Of a DNA stretch of 64,000 bases, positions 34,078-46,430 are shown piece after piece. Each line of letters opens with the position of its first letter. Position 1 is the stretch's first letter. The stretch is from Isoetes taiwanensis (lineage: Eukaryota > Streptophyta > Lycopodiopsida > Isoetales > Isoetaceae). The position numbers were made by a program, and so were the translations under genes. The notes beneath the pieces were generated by a model. The model did not search any database. It worked only from the letters and a program-made list of their open reading frames with translations, and had not been told where the DNA came from. The stretch spans positions 6,293,857-6,357,856 of the forward strand of contig JAJEKV010000052.1 in the NCBI GenBank assembly GCA_021234155.1, read 5' to 3'.

Positions 34078-37000
34078 TGAAGCCGCAAGGCCCCTTCTAA
34101 TTTCGCTTGCTGCGTATGTCGATGGCTATGAAGTGAAGCCGCTACGCACAGCGCTGGCTTCAAATTTATTGTGGCTTTATGGTCCTTCAAAACAGTGGAG
34201 CCCTCTTCCTTCGCCTTTGTTTTGTGCTTGCTTTTTATTATGTCTTGAGGAAGGCAACAAGAAAGGGAGGGGTGCAGGAGGCCGCGAAGCTATCCATGTC
34301 GCGTTCGATACTCCGCCATATCCGCTATTGCAGATGCATCCCATCCGGCTATTTTCATGCATGGCACTGTAGGGCTCTGGATGCATCGAAGAGTTCTCCT
34401 ACCATCCCCTAATTCTATGAGTTAAAGAATGGCATGTTCGTCGCATTGAAGCTCGGCATGACGCGGCTCTCAGCTTTATTAGGGCCCTATCATTTTTACG
34501 TAAGATGCATATCGCTGGGTTTCGAGAGGGTTCCTCCGCATCACCGGCGTCCGGGTAATGTCCTAAGAGCACGCTGAAAGGCAATCAATGAAGCTATCAA
34601 GAGAAACTCCAACGCTATGCTCAGGTGTGGTTTTGTCCGAAGGTGCCAGGAACACGAAATTCCACCGCTTTGAAGGGACGATGTGGGCTACCGTGATGTA
34701 GCGGATATCGAAGGTGCATTATTCCCGCCATCTCAAAGATAATGTGAATGATTCCATCGATAGAAAAGGGTGCGAATCGCATCGGCATAAAAGCATACTA
34801 AGGGCTCCCCGGTGGTTCTGGAGCAACTATAACATCCTCAATAAGGTCATGACGTACCAGCAGATGTCGTGGCCAATAATCGAAGCTCCACTTTCAATTT
34901 TAGCCAGAAATGGACAGGTTTTGTAAATTACACCATCCAGCAGAAATTTCGACAACCTCTGCCAAAGCCCACAACACAGTGGTCCGGTGGGTGTTCTAGA
35001 GGATCCTCTTGAACCATGCCCTTCATCGGCGCCTTCGTGAAGGTCCCAACAACCAGAAGCCCGCCAAATTGCTATGTGCCGCTTGAGAGAAATGGACTTG
35101 GCGTATGGTAACGATGACTTCATCTTTGTTGATGAGGCCGATGAGAATTTCCATGACCTTGTGACCCCCATGTTCAGCCCCGAAGCTTGTGATAATTCGG
35201 GATCATGATGGCGAATTATATTCTAGTCTACATAGAGACTACAACATGGCTGGCATAGTCCTGCTTAGATATCGCATCGTACGCTTCCTTTTACGTGGTT
35301 GCTTTTCAAGGTAGTTTGAAATGGAGATAGATGCTTAATGCCCAGCATTTTTAAAAAATTAACAAGTGTCCCCACATAGATCCTTCTGCTGGATCGGGCT
35401 TCTAGCATTGAGCCCTCTCTCATCCACATGCTCGATTTATCCACCGAGCTGGAGGAGACATTCGGCCGAGGAATCTGCTAGATAGCTAGTCTTCGATTTG
35501 GCAAATCTTTGAACAGCGACATGTCAATGCATATTCTCAAAGGCCAAGTAGTTTTTACTTAGCAATTGATACGCTTACAGCTCTAGGCCATGGGATAAGA
35601 CGAGTTGCCAAGCATCCGAAAGCTTCATACCTTAGGTTTACATGAGCCTGGCGCACTGGCTATAGGAGATCCGCAACGGATAGCGCCATAAGGCAAAGCT
35701 CGCCTGAGACGGTAACTAAGTTCATGCTTATGTCCTCTTTCCTCCGTGACTTTATCATCCCACATGAATGGTATATATACCGCAAGTTCTTGTAAAGAAA
35801 TAGCCGCTTCGCTTACTTTGCTTGCTTTCTTTGTGGTAATCGTGATATACATTCTTTGTATAATCATGAAGCTTACGGTACCCCGTGAGAGCCTCCTTAC
35901 GCAACACCCCACCCCATACCGACTCGATACCAAAGGGTTCAAATCTTCCTGCAACAGTATATATTTTAAGAGCAGGTGTCAGCTATCCGATGGTCCCAAT
36001 AATGATAATATACACAATAAATGATAATAATAATGCCTCAGCAGAAGAAGGCAAGGAGCATTACTTGTAAAGATTTTGAAGTGGCAACAAATGACCCTGC
36101 ATGTCTAAAATTTTAATATGTACACCGTAACGAAGTCGACCGCATCATATGCAGGAGGTATCTTCACCGAACCAAATGTAAACAAAATAGGAAACTACGT
36201 CCAAACGCATTAGGAATATCGCTTTAGCTATGGAATGTTATGGTTTCACGTAGTTTCAAAAATTGAAGTTGCATTAGTCCCCTATGCCATAATTAGATAA
36301 GCATGATCAGGACACATGAAGGTACTAAACGAGAACTACAAAATGTCTAAAACCCATGCTTGGTAGCCATCTAGTAGGATATCTTTGAATCTCGCTACCA
36401 TAGGACCTATATTAAGTGGAGGGGTTATATTGCCCAAGAATAGCCAACTAGACCCAAGCTTCATTATCAAAGACATCATCAAATTGGGGTGGCCATTAAG
36501 CAAGCCTATCAAGAGATTCAATAAATCTAAAACCAATAAAGTCAGTTGACGATAGCTCAATATGTTTGCACTTGAAGAAATTCAGATGACCAACAAATTG
36601 ATCAAAAACCAGCCATTTCTGATCATAATCATTTTCTTTTTTAGACCTATGAGACATAACACATGTAGCCAATACCATGAACAGAAATTTTAAATTTGAA
36701 GCACTCATATTCCTTTTTCCGATAGTAATTGCATTTATATACTTCCAAATAATTCATGCCACGGCAATATATTTTCCCGTTAATAAAAGACGTTCCCCCT
36801 TTAAGAAAGTCACTATATCCCGTGTTCAATTTATAACGAGCTTAATACATAATGTCTTTCAACCATAACCAAAAGGGAGTTTATTCCTCGACACTGTCAT
36901 ACCGGGATGAAGGCCTCTCTTAATAGTGTTACTTCACATTTGCATCAAAATTTTAAGTTCTTCACCGCGGAAGCATTTAGAAGGAATGGTTAAATGAAGA

Positions 37001-38670
37001 GTTAACCAAGTTAACAATTGAATTTTAGGTTGACAATTAGACTTCCAGTAGTTTTTTGGAATTCTAATGAACTCATTAGAGGCAACCATCCATTTAGAAG
37101 GCAATTTATCATTTAGTAAAGCGAATCGGCAGCTTAACCACCGGCCATCGCTTCCCTTTGTATCTAGTTGGCAGAATCATTAACATTGCATATGCCAACA
37201 CTTCCACTTCTGGCCCCTGCAAAGATATAATGTATATGCTGAAATTTATCGCAGCTGGCCAAGGTCACTGTGACCATTTCTTGCACCTGTTTAAGGGAAG
37301 TGAATATCGCCTTTACTTTGTGAGAGAAAATCAACAAGATAACCGTAATAAAAAATGCACCCTCAAATCACACTAAATACTTCTGCAATAGTGCACCGGC
37401 ACCAAACACGGTGCCCTTTGTTTCCAGGAAATTTAATGCAAAGAATAACGTCTTAAGAGTGAAAGAATGGGAGTACAAACCATAGCGCCTGTGGCACGCA
37501 GATCCTCTCTCAAGCTATATATGAAATCAAAGGGTTTTTCAAGAACCCATAAATTCTATACCAAGAGCTATGAGTGTTCTCCCCGAGCAAATTCTTAGTT
37601 CTAATCCACAATGCAACTACACCAATATGAGTTTTTTACCGGATTTTCAAGAATTTAAAAAACGTGTATAAAATTTTGCTATATTTATTTGATTTCCAGC
37701 GAATTCGCATCGCTAATTCCGGCTAGAAGCATAGCCAAAATCGTGGGCTCACTGGTGTAAATTTAAGTCTAAGTGGTTTGATAGCGCATCCCATTCCTTT
37801 AAAGCAAAAAAAAGAAAAAAACAAAAACAACAACACAATAAACCGACTTCAAATTGGGCGCATTAGTAGTTTGGGTCCTTGCCTGGCGAATGCACAACTG
37901 CAGCCCTTTGCAAGCTAGAGCTTGTTGCCTAACAGCTTAAGACGTGGGTTTCTTCCTTAACAACCGTAACCTGTACCACCAGGCTCAAATTACTCTATTT
38001 GTGGCACCGCTTTGGCGAGCTGGCGCTGGGCTTTCCCCTTCTTTCTTCACACACAGATGTCGCTTTCATTCAACTCTGACCCTACTTTGTGCTCTTAGAC
38101 GAAAGCGGACATCCTGCAGTCAACCCAATCACATCCGCCATTTCAGATCCAGCCAGCGCCTTTCTTCCTCCAGATCCCGGCGGGTAATCCCGATCTAGCC
38201 CTTGCGCTAAAAGTGCTTTAGGGCTTACGTGAAGCAGCAGCGCTACCGGAATGATGATTGGTTTTGCAAATCCATTTGCGGTGATCGATTTCTTTCTAGA
38301 AGTAGATGTCATTCACAAGAACATGCTTATTTTGCCGAGTTTTCTGTTTGGCCATGCTCCGGCATTTTGCAAAGAGATTTGCTTGCTTGTTTTAGAGATT
38401 TTAAATCCGCCTTAAATCTTGTATAAGAACAGATTTAGAGCCCATTCATCACTCGCAGCATTTTCACCGGAAATTTGAGCTCAGTGTTGATAATATCTCG
38501 ACCATTGAAGGTTCTACTTTAGAATTCTCGATGAGCGACAACTTCTACAAGACTTCCTCGTGGCTTTGCCGCTGCAAGTAATCACTTCTGGGCCGGTGGC
38601 TACTGACCCTATCAGTTGAATATTCCCTCCCGACATGGATAATAATATGCAAATGGTAATTTTACATAGG
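34078..38670. other. unassigned DNA with scattered coding-like fragments
   Basis: At 35,074-35,208 a short plus-strand frame (ATG to TGA, 44 codons) contains an acidic stretch, DLAYGNDDFIFVDEADENFH, that looks like real coding sequence. Minus-strand frames between 36,336 and 36,829 and near 37,000-37,100 also look like relics of a retroelement or gene, but all are broken and no motif is recognised. Microsatellite-like gataataataat lies near 36,021. The 84-codon frame at 37,944 is not recognised. Confidence 0.3.
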
Positions 38671-38694
38671 ATGTGATAATAATAATAATAATAT
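38671..38694. repeat. (TAA)n microsatellite
   Basis: Uninterrupted ataataataataataata-type run. On the minus strand it would read TTATTATTA, near the putative 3' side of the LINE remnant. Confidence 0.85.
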
Positions 38695-38729
38695 GTCAAC
38701 ATAAGAAGAAATGTCAGTAATTTCATTCC

Positions 38730-40130
38730 AAGTTGTCCATAATCTTCTCATAATTCCTGGCAAGACTTAAGAATACAACTCCCCTCGTGATTTTCCCTAT
38801 CATCTTCGGCATTTTGAAAGTGTTCCTTCTTCAACAAAACAACAGTAGCCATTTTTGCTAGAGATTATGGACTAGAAAATAGAGAAGGAATCGTTGTCTT
38901 CTTGAAGTGACCTCCGTAGGTAATAAAAAGTTGGTGCCATAAATATCCATGCTTTTAAATGGCACGGTTCATCAAACTGAGGTGCATTTGGAGCAACATT
39001 AAAAGACTGGAAGGCGTAATCAAGTAAAAAATGATGGCAATTCCTTCCGCTAGTTGATCAAGGCTTTTTTGTAAACTGGTTTCTATGAAGCCACGATGAA
39101 TGATAGCCATTGAGGCGCTTCCTGTGAGCAACTTAGCACCTAGAGCTTGAGATTGATGAAACAAAGATTTGCAACCTAAGCCACTCTGGTCTTTATCATG
39201 AGCCAGTTCCTTCCAATCAGGACAATGCATGCCAGATCATATAAAATTTCTTACACATCTCCAAATAAGGGTATAAGATTTCTTGTCAGCAATTAAAATA
39301 GATGACAAGTAAATATGGATGCTAGCCAAGATAGAGTTTGCCACAACAATTTTCCTAAATCTACATAAAATTTTGCCTCATCGATCAAGTTTTTTGATTC
39401 TACTTCATGACACTACCTGCCTCAGAATGGGTATATTAAGTAATGGGAGCTGCGCGGCTTATTCTCTACCAGTCACAATGAAATTCTTTATCGAGGTGAT
39501 CAAGATTATCCCTTTAATAGAACTCTTATCCACATTAAGGGAAATCCCAGAAGCAATGCTAAATAAGTTAATGCAATCAAAGAAATTATTTATGATCTCT
39601 TTATCTGCCTTAAGCATGATGAAAGTATCATCTCGCGATAATCGGAAACAACCAACTGCTCACCTAAATTTGCACATACACTCCAAGGATCCGGGATTGA
39701 AGATTAAAGGCAGAATTAGCCTAGCAAAATCTTGAATAGTTAAGAAAAGATAGGGTGCAAGAGGCATCCTTATCTAACCCCCCTTTTGATGGGAAAAATT
39801 AGTAGGTGTGCCATTGTTGGGCATTATTGTTCAAGCACATAGTTCTTTTAACTACCTATTTATTAATACCAATACAATCTATTGCATGTTCCTGAAATCT
39901 CAAATCATATGCCTCTTTAAAATTTAACTTAAGAAGCAAGCAAATTTGATTGGATATTTTGTTCCAATGTAAGGCTTCATTGACTACAACATAGTTATTC
40001 AAAATGAATCTTTTAGACACGAAAACAGATCTGCAATTATCTTTGCCACAATCTTATAAGTAGTATTAGTTAAAAGTATCACTTCCATTTACAAGATTGA
40101 CTTTTGGAGATAAAGAGGAAATCTACCGAG
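38730..40130 (-). mobile_element. decayed LINE (non-LTR retrotransposon) reverse transcriptase remnant
   Basis: Reading the minus strand from ~40,110 downward gives the ordered landmarks of a plant LINE reverse transcriptase across several frames: LLTNTTYKIVAKIIADLF; RFILNNYVVVNEALHWNK; LLLKLNFKEAYD (39,930-39,901, family core FxKAYD); CPLAPYLF (~39,767-39,741, family core RQGCPLSP); DDTFIMLKADKEI with the catalytic Asp pair at 39,632-39,627, where an Arg replaces the usual Ala before it; an IASGISLNVDKSS block; a thumb-like KIVVANSILASI; and GLGCKSLFHQSQALGAKLL (family core GGLGxxxL). Stops and shifts break it in at least four places. Endonuclease and ORF1 are missing, so it is 5'-truncated. 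The frame 39,319-39,735 on the plus strand is its shadow. Confidence 0.85.
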
Positions 40131-43100
40131 GGCCGGAGGCAGTTCCATGTATCACTAATATCCTCTAACAACTAAGGCAAGGTCATGCTTAACCTTACCT
40201 TTGCACCGGTCCTTAGGTTTTTACAATTGTCAGGCTTAGTTGAAGCTACTGGTTTTAGTTGAAGGTTAGATTACCTTGCACCAACCTTTAAGTTCTACAA
40301 AGTTTATAGCTCACGTACAGTTAAGTTAGTAATATCAGAGCTCGCCATGTGTCAAGCATTTTAGTTAAATGTAAGTTAATTTTATTTAAATGAAAATACC
40401 AAATGACAAACATAGCGAAATTATTAGTAAATATAAAATAAAATTAACTCCACCAGCACCTTAGTAAAGGTCATTTTGACGTGTAGTCTACTATATCAAG
40501 ATTTTAATGTGCCATCTTATTTATTGAGGCATGTTGCAGTTAGGTTAGTTTAAAAACAACTTTAGTCTACATGTGGAACTCACAGGTGGCTGCATGAGCA
40601 TTAAAATCGCTGTATGAGACGGTTGTAAGGCTAATTTTAAGGAAGCTTTAACTAAGTTTATTCTAATAAATTTGTTCTGAAGGCATCAACCAGTTAAATG
40701 CTAAATTAATTGAAATGTCAAAATTCACATCCTTAACCTAACGATGTGTGTGAATGCGCCCATAAGCCATCAAAATGTTTGTACACCCAATGACCATATG
40801 GTGTTGAGGTAGAATAACATGCTTATCCCTAATATATAATTGTAATATGCAAGTTAAGGGGCCAGCTTATCCAAGAATTTCTAAAAAAAATTGGCTTCCT
40901 TAGAATTGTACATGTGTATCATACGGAGGGCTCTTGCAGTTTTGGAGGTGCCACATAGGATAGAAAGTTCACTTTAAAGCAGTACGAAGCTTCTAAAATT
41001 GACACGATGCCTAGGATTTTTGGGGGAAGTTCTAGATGACTCTTCTGAGTTAATAAAAGGATAAGGCAGCAGTTGGCACACCAAGATATCGCTAATTCAA
41101 GCTCCATCATCTTCCGTACCAACATCGCTCAAGAGAGAGTGGTCTCCGGCTCTAAGAATCCCCCTACATCACGTAAGATACGGAGATGATGGAGGTTTGA
41201 TTAGGCCTAATGAGACTATAAAGGAAAAAAAATGGCTTAACTCACGAATCAAGATGTTTTATACATTGTGATTGTGCAGCACCAAACATCATTTATTTCT
41301 AATATGCATACGAGATATCCAAAGATTCACAAAGTTACTTTATCTAGCTTTTACTTTTACTCCCTCCATCCACCTATTCATTAATCTTGTGAAGGCGTAC
41401 TCAATCAAACTTAACTATAATTTCTTAGCCAATCTCACTTTTATCAAAAATCATTTAAGAAGTGCCAATAAAACTAAGGATACAAAATTAAACCGGGCTC
41501 CATGTCCTGTGAGGAATCAATCGCGGGCTAAATGTGTTTTAGTAATATCACGGCCCTACATGCCTCAGCTTCGCCAGCTCCCAAGCGGTAATGATGGAGG
41601 AGATTGTGCTGTGATCGCCGAAATTTTATTTGGGGTGGAAATGAGTTAGGAGCAGTTGGTCAAGGTAGCTTGGGCTACGAAAATGCATTGTAGACCCGCA
41701 ACCGACATCTTGGTATGTTGATTTTCACCCCTCCAAAGCGCATATCAAAGTTCATTTTGAGGATTTTCATTGGTAAGGATGTGATTCTCCGGCCTCGAGG
41801 TTGTTGGTGCAAATACCCGCGACATTCTCCCATTTCATTAAGGCCACCATTAAGCTCCTCCTTCCTTGGGCTTTGCTTTATCACATAATCCCATCTTATG
41901 CTCTCCCTTTCTGTGCGCCTGCCGCTGGGACACCGCCGTCTCTCTTTTCCATATTAACTCGAAAGGCATACGTCTTCGCAATTTGTCCACTCCATGCGGT
42001 GGATTCCTTTGTAGTGACAATCTTACAGAATAAAATTTAAGTGTGGAAGAACAACCAAAGACACAACGACGATGGGTAGCGCGCGTTCCGCACCATTCTA
42101 TTGCAGCCTTTGGTATGAGTCCGGGCCCAACCATGTCATAGCTTACTGAACAAAGTTCTTGTTGTACGTGATGGGACAGTAACTGAATCATATTGCTGCA
42201 TTGTTGCCACTGCGGATTCCTCGGGTCCACGCATTTCGAGAAACATGGGGTTGCCACCGATAACTGTTCGCATGGCTTGTGTCTTCTCAGGTATAAATTG
42301 CTTCCATCAAACTCTTCCATCTAATAGGTACCAAACCTCATCCATGTCGGAAAAGTGTTTGATGGGTATGGATAAGTCGCCTTCATCCCAGTAGTTTTGT
42401 GGTGCAAGTGTGATCCAGATGCCCCCGGTGAGTCAATAACAAAGTTGGGGTCCATAAAATGGATAACGGGATTCTCGTGAGCTCCTCATTCCCCATATGC
42501 CAAAGAAAGTGCCGAGTATAATGGTTACCGTTTTCTCGCATTTTGCCAAACATGGTTCTGTTGTTGACCCTATTTGGCGACGCGTTCTCATCTAGCCAAA
42601 GAAATTTTGCTTCATATCTATCATATGATGCTTGGTCTAAACTACTTTAAACGAGTTTTCATCCTTCGCGTACGCTTTTAAGGTCAATCCGAAGAGAAGG
42701 AGGTTGTTTATCTTATGGGCGATACCGGCAGAGATGAGATTGTTCTTCGGGTGCAAAACAAACTTGCTGCGGTTACAATTCTGCCTCTTCGATCAAGAGA
42801 AGGCACCGATCCGCATACTTACCTTCAGATTCATTCTTTGCATAGGCAGTCGGTGGCTCGCTTGGATCGGGTTTGTCCAATCGGGGTTATAATCCTTGCC
42901 TTTTGTATTTTATGTTGCTTTGGTTTTAGTTGGTGAATAAAGCTTATTCCATCCTCTTCAAAAAAGATAAAAAAATAAATAAATATTATGCGTAGAGGCC
43001 CCGCAAGTCTTTATGGTTCATTATTGATGAATTTCTGCAACGAAGGTAAACCATAAAAGCATTTTACAATATATAAAACGAGAAGCAACGTAGAGTGGTT

Positions 43101-43294
43101 ACAATACATTATTCTCGACTTTTATTCTATGTAAAATTGAAATATCCTATGTAAAATTGAAAGATATAAGTCAAGCTTTTATACCGTATATGCCATTTCA
43201 TATTACCTTCTATTGGCTTTTCTACCGCCAATACTCATATCCTATGTAACTTCTCAAGATAAAATCATAGCCGGGCCATGTTCTTCTTCAAGGG
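40131..43294. other. AT-rich DNA with possible retroelement relics
   Basis: 40,131-41,270 has no recognised feature. The 156-codon minus-strand frame 41,850-42,320 begins FDGSNLYL, recalling the F-DG-N-Y opening of Copia-type gag, but nothing further confirms it. 42,704-42,985 on the plus strand, ending ...tggtgaataaagcttattcc followed by an A-rich tail (caaaaaagataaaaaaataaataaat), resembles the 3' end of a plant LINE. Both calls are tentative. 43,095-43,165 contains a tandem of ctatgtaaaattgaaa.at and is related to 49,065-49,095. Confidence 0.3.
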
Positions 43295-43456
43295 TATGTC
43301 TTTATGTTTTTTGTTTTTAGGTCCATATTAAGAAGTTTTTCATCACGCCTATAAACACCTATGGCAGTTCCTACCCATTCTAAGCCGTTAAATGGACTAT
43401 AGTGTAAACATGTACCAACAGAAAGTTCTATTAATACGCTCTGGGTTCAATTCATT

Positions 43457-44455
43457 TAGAATGGGCTCACATGAAATGAAAAAACTCGGCTTCTTTCCAT
43501 CTCAACAGCATTTTCTATAATATGATAGTGGCAGCCTACACATGCAAACTACCCAGCACAAAGAAAGATAAAGGGATATGCTACAACTTGGACCCCCCAA
43601 AATACAATGCTATTAGATATTTAGTTTGTGTAATTCCTCATTGAAAACTTATCATCGATTGCCAAAAACCCCGTTTGGTTTCTTTTGCGAAAACCCCAGC
43701 GGACAAGCCTCACCAAAAGGACTTGACAAACGTGAAGGTCGGTGAAATAATTCCTGTTCACTTAATGAAGAAGTCAAAGCTTCTGCCAACCCGTAATTTA
43801 ATTCCCTTACATCAACACTAGAACAAATGTGAAAAACAAACCTACCAAAGTGGAGGGATCGGATGATGCCGCGCCACGCCGACAACAAAAGAAAACTCCT
43901 GGGTTGGTCACGCCGCTGCAACAAACAAGCTAAAACAATTAAGGGGAGGGCGTTTCAAAGAATAGAATAAAGTACCGTTGAGAAAGAAGAGGAAGTTCCG
44001 ATGATGTTGATGAAGAACCTCGCCACTTAATACAACGATCTTCCAACCAAAGAAAGTATTCAATGCCGACAAGTGAGATGTATAAGCCAGCTTCTCCTTT
44101 CTAGAATCTCGATCCGAGGGCTCGGATCGATGGAATTCTAGAATGGGGCTCCACAGCAACAAAACTTCCTAATAGAACTTACCGGATCAAGGGCTAAGGT
44201 CAAAGGATTATGACTCAAAGAAAAGGCAAGGTCAAGAAAGAACATGCTACAATATGCGCGAAACAAATTAATAACCGCCATGGAAGAAGTTCCCTCCCCT
44301 CGTGATATTTTAAAGAAGAGAATACCAAGGCACCAAAAGAGGTTAAAAATACCCATGTAATTTTCGACGAAGAACCCGGTCAATACAAACTAATTCAAAA
44401 TCCAGAGGAAAGCATGGCGTTTCGCCCCCGTGAATCGGCACCGAGGGCTCGATCG
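43457..44455 (-). mobile_element. ~1-kb insertion in the satellite carrying the palindrome family
   Basis: Satellite sequence breaks off after ...cgctctgggttcaattcattt and resumes at ctaatataattcctagcaactcccatcaag, so ~1 kb is inserted. Its left edge (agaatgggctcacatgaaatg) and an internal segment at 44,143-44,175 (gaatggggctcc...aaaactt) both match, in minus orientation, the gggctcgcatgaaac block next to the palindrome repeats at 22.6-23.9 kb, and the 45-bp nested palindrome lies at 44,099-44,143. I could not define terminal repeats or a target duplication. The minus-strand frames inside have no known domain. Confidence 0.55.
44099..44143. repeat. 45-bp nested palindrome
   Basis: Perfect outer arms ttctagaat (44,099-44,107) and attctagaa (44,135-44,143) enclose perfect inner arms cgatccgag (44,110-44,118) and ctcggatcg (44,121-44,129) with a two-base spacer. 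On the minus strand it aligns with the palindrome of the 22.6-23.9 kb repeats (ccatcgatccgagcc core). Confidence 0.95.
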
Positions 44456-46430
44456 TGATACTAATATAATTCCTAGCAACTCCCATCAAGAAAATTACAT
44501 CTGCGTCTGAACCCCAACAAACAAAATCTTGCCATCACTAGGTCTATATCAACTCACCATACACTCACGACAAACTTTGCGGGATCGTGATACACTTCAG
44601 AGTGCATATCTCTTGCCCGGCGGTACAAAGATGCTTTATATTTTTGTTTTAGGTCCATACGGGCGAAGTCACGAGATACCTGAGTGGCATACCCATACTA
44701 ATAAAAAAAGTTTACTTACGCTTCATTCTGTCATTATATAACCCTCTAGCATCTCCTTATCAAAATGATATCTAAGGTGGTTTGAACCCCTAACCTAAGT
44801 GCACAAATCTTAAGTACTTACAGGGCCATAACAACTTGCCATTGTCCTGAGCAAAACCTTTGTGGTAATACATGCATACTTTGTAAGCGTAGATACCTCT
44901 CGCCTTTATAGGGGAAGTCATTTAGTATTTTATTTTTGTTTAAGGTCCATATTAGGAAGTCACCGACAACTAAGCCTAGTAGTAGACACTCTCCATATCT
45001 TATTCACATCAGTTATGCTTCTAATGGACCATAGTGCGGAACATGCACGTCGCGGAAGTTCTACTAATGGCCGGTTCCATCAGTCATTAAATATGTCCCC
45101 TAGCAACTCCCCATCAAGAAATGACATCTAAGGCAGGTTTAAACAATTGGACTAAACCGCATAAATCTTGTATTACCAAGTTTATATTAATTCGCTACAC
45201 ATCCGCTAGGGGAAAACTTCTGAAGTGTTTACGCGCACACTAAGGAAAGAGGTATCTCCCACCCAAAAAGTCATGGTACGGTTTATGTTTTGTTGTTTTA
45301 GGTCCATATTAGAAGTCACCGTGACAAATACCTTAGTAGTAATCTACATATCCTATCCATATCTATTATACCGAATGGACCATAGTGAACATGTATCAAC
45401 GTAGTTCTTGCGTTCATCATTAATATGAACCTTTAAGAAAGTCCCATCAAGAAAACATCTAAGGCAGGTTTGAACGTCAGGTTCATCATTAATATAACCC
45501 TTAGCAAGTCCCATCAAGAAATGACATCTAAGACAAGGTTCGAACCCCTCGACCAAAGTGCGCACAAATCAACTCGCCAGACATCCGCTGAGCCGGGTTC
45601 ATCATTATCATAACTTTAGCAACTCCCATCATCAAGAAATGACATCTATTAAGTAAGGCTGAACCCCGACCGCGCACAAATCCAGTATCACTACCAACTC
45701 GCCATTACCATCCGGTGGAGCAAAAATACATGTACACTTTGTAGGCAGAGATATCTTCAAAATTCTTAGGGAATATGAGTTTTTCTTTTAAGGTCTATAT
45801 ATTAAGAAGCCATCGTATTGTTTCACAAGGGTATAAATTCTGCCATGATTTTGTCCACTTGGTCGGTTATGAAAATACGTATCAAATGCCTACTATATCT
45901 GGGTTCATCAGCCACTATAACCCCCAGCAACTCCTCTATCAGTTGAAATGGCTATAAGACATGGTTTGAACCCTCGAATTAAAAGTGCACAAATCTTACA
46001 TCACTAGGCCCTGGCAACAAACTCACCACAATGTACCGTTGAGCAAGAATTTGTATAAGGCGTACCGTAGGCGAGAGGGACATTCCTACCCAGGTGCCGT
46101 ACTTTATGTTTTTGTTTTAGGTCCATATTAGGAAGTCACCGATAGCCAAGCCTAGTAGAGACTCCTCCTATCCAACGCCGTTCTATCGACCATAGTAATT
46201 ACGTAACAAATTTAAAGTTCCACTATACGCTTGAGGTTCATCATCAATGTAACCTCTAAACAAATCACCGCTAAATGATGATCTACAAGAGGGTCCGAAC
46301 CACCGACCAAAGTGCACAAATCTTAGGCATCACTAGGTAGATCTATACCAACTCACCATATAACCCGCTTAAGCAAAACTCTTGTGGTACACGACACTTT
46401 GTAGGTGAGACCAGGTGCCTACGTTATAAA

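Larger units (their letters stand above)
43295..46430 (+). repeat. degenerate satellite, ~330-bp unit, interrupted
   Basis: The anchor tttttgttttaggtccatat recurs at about 43,319, 44,651, 44,943, 45,300, 45,791 and 46,119, followed in order by taggaagtcaccga, aagcctagtag, gaccatagtg.aacatgtaaca, gaagttctactaata, gttcatcattaatataacc, ctagcaactcccatcaagaaatgacatctaag, gaaccc.., aagtgcacaaatctta and ccaactcacca. Regular spacings are 292, 357, 491 and 328 bp. The 1,332-bp first gap is explained by the ~1-kb insertion at 43,457-44,455. The subunit containing gacatctaag is itself locally multiplied near 45,450-45,640. Confidence 0.9.

Noticed and set aside
39319-39735. 138-codon plus-strand frame
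   Set aside because: Antisense of the LINE reverse transcriptase, whose motifs read on the minus strand.
41850-42320. Copia gag gene
   Set aside because: Only the opening FDGSNLYL resembles the family; no CCHC knuckle or later gag blocks follow, so it is mentioned only as a tentative relic.
45530-45560. ggttcgaacccc as part of a tRNA gene
   Set aside because: Only the T-arm-like string is present; no acceptor, D-arm or anticodon stem can be drawn, and it recurs as part of the satellite unit.
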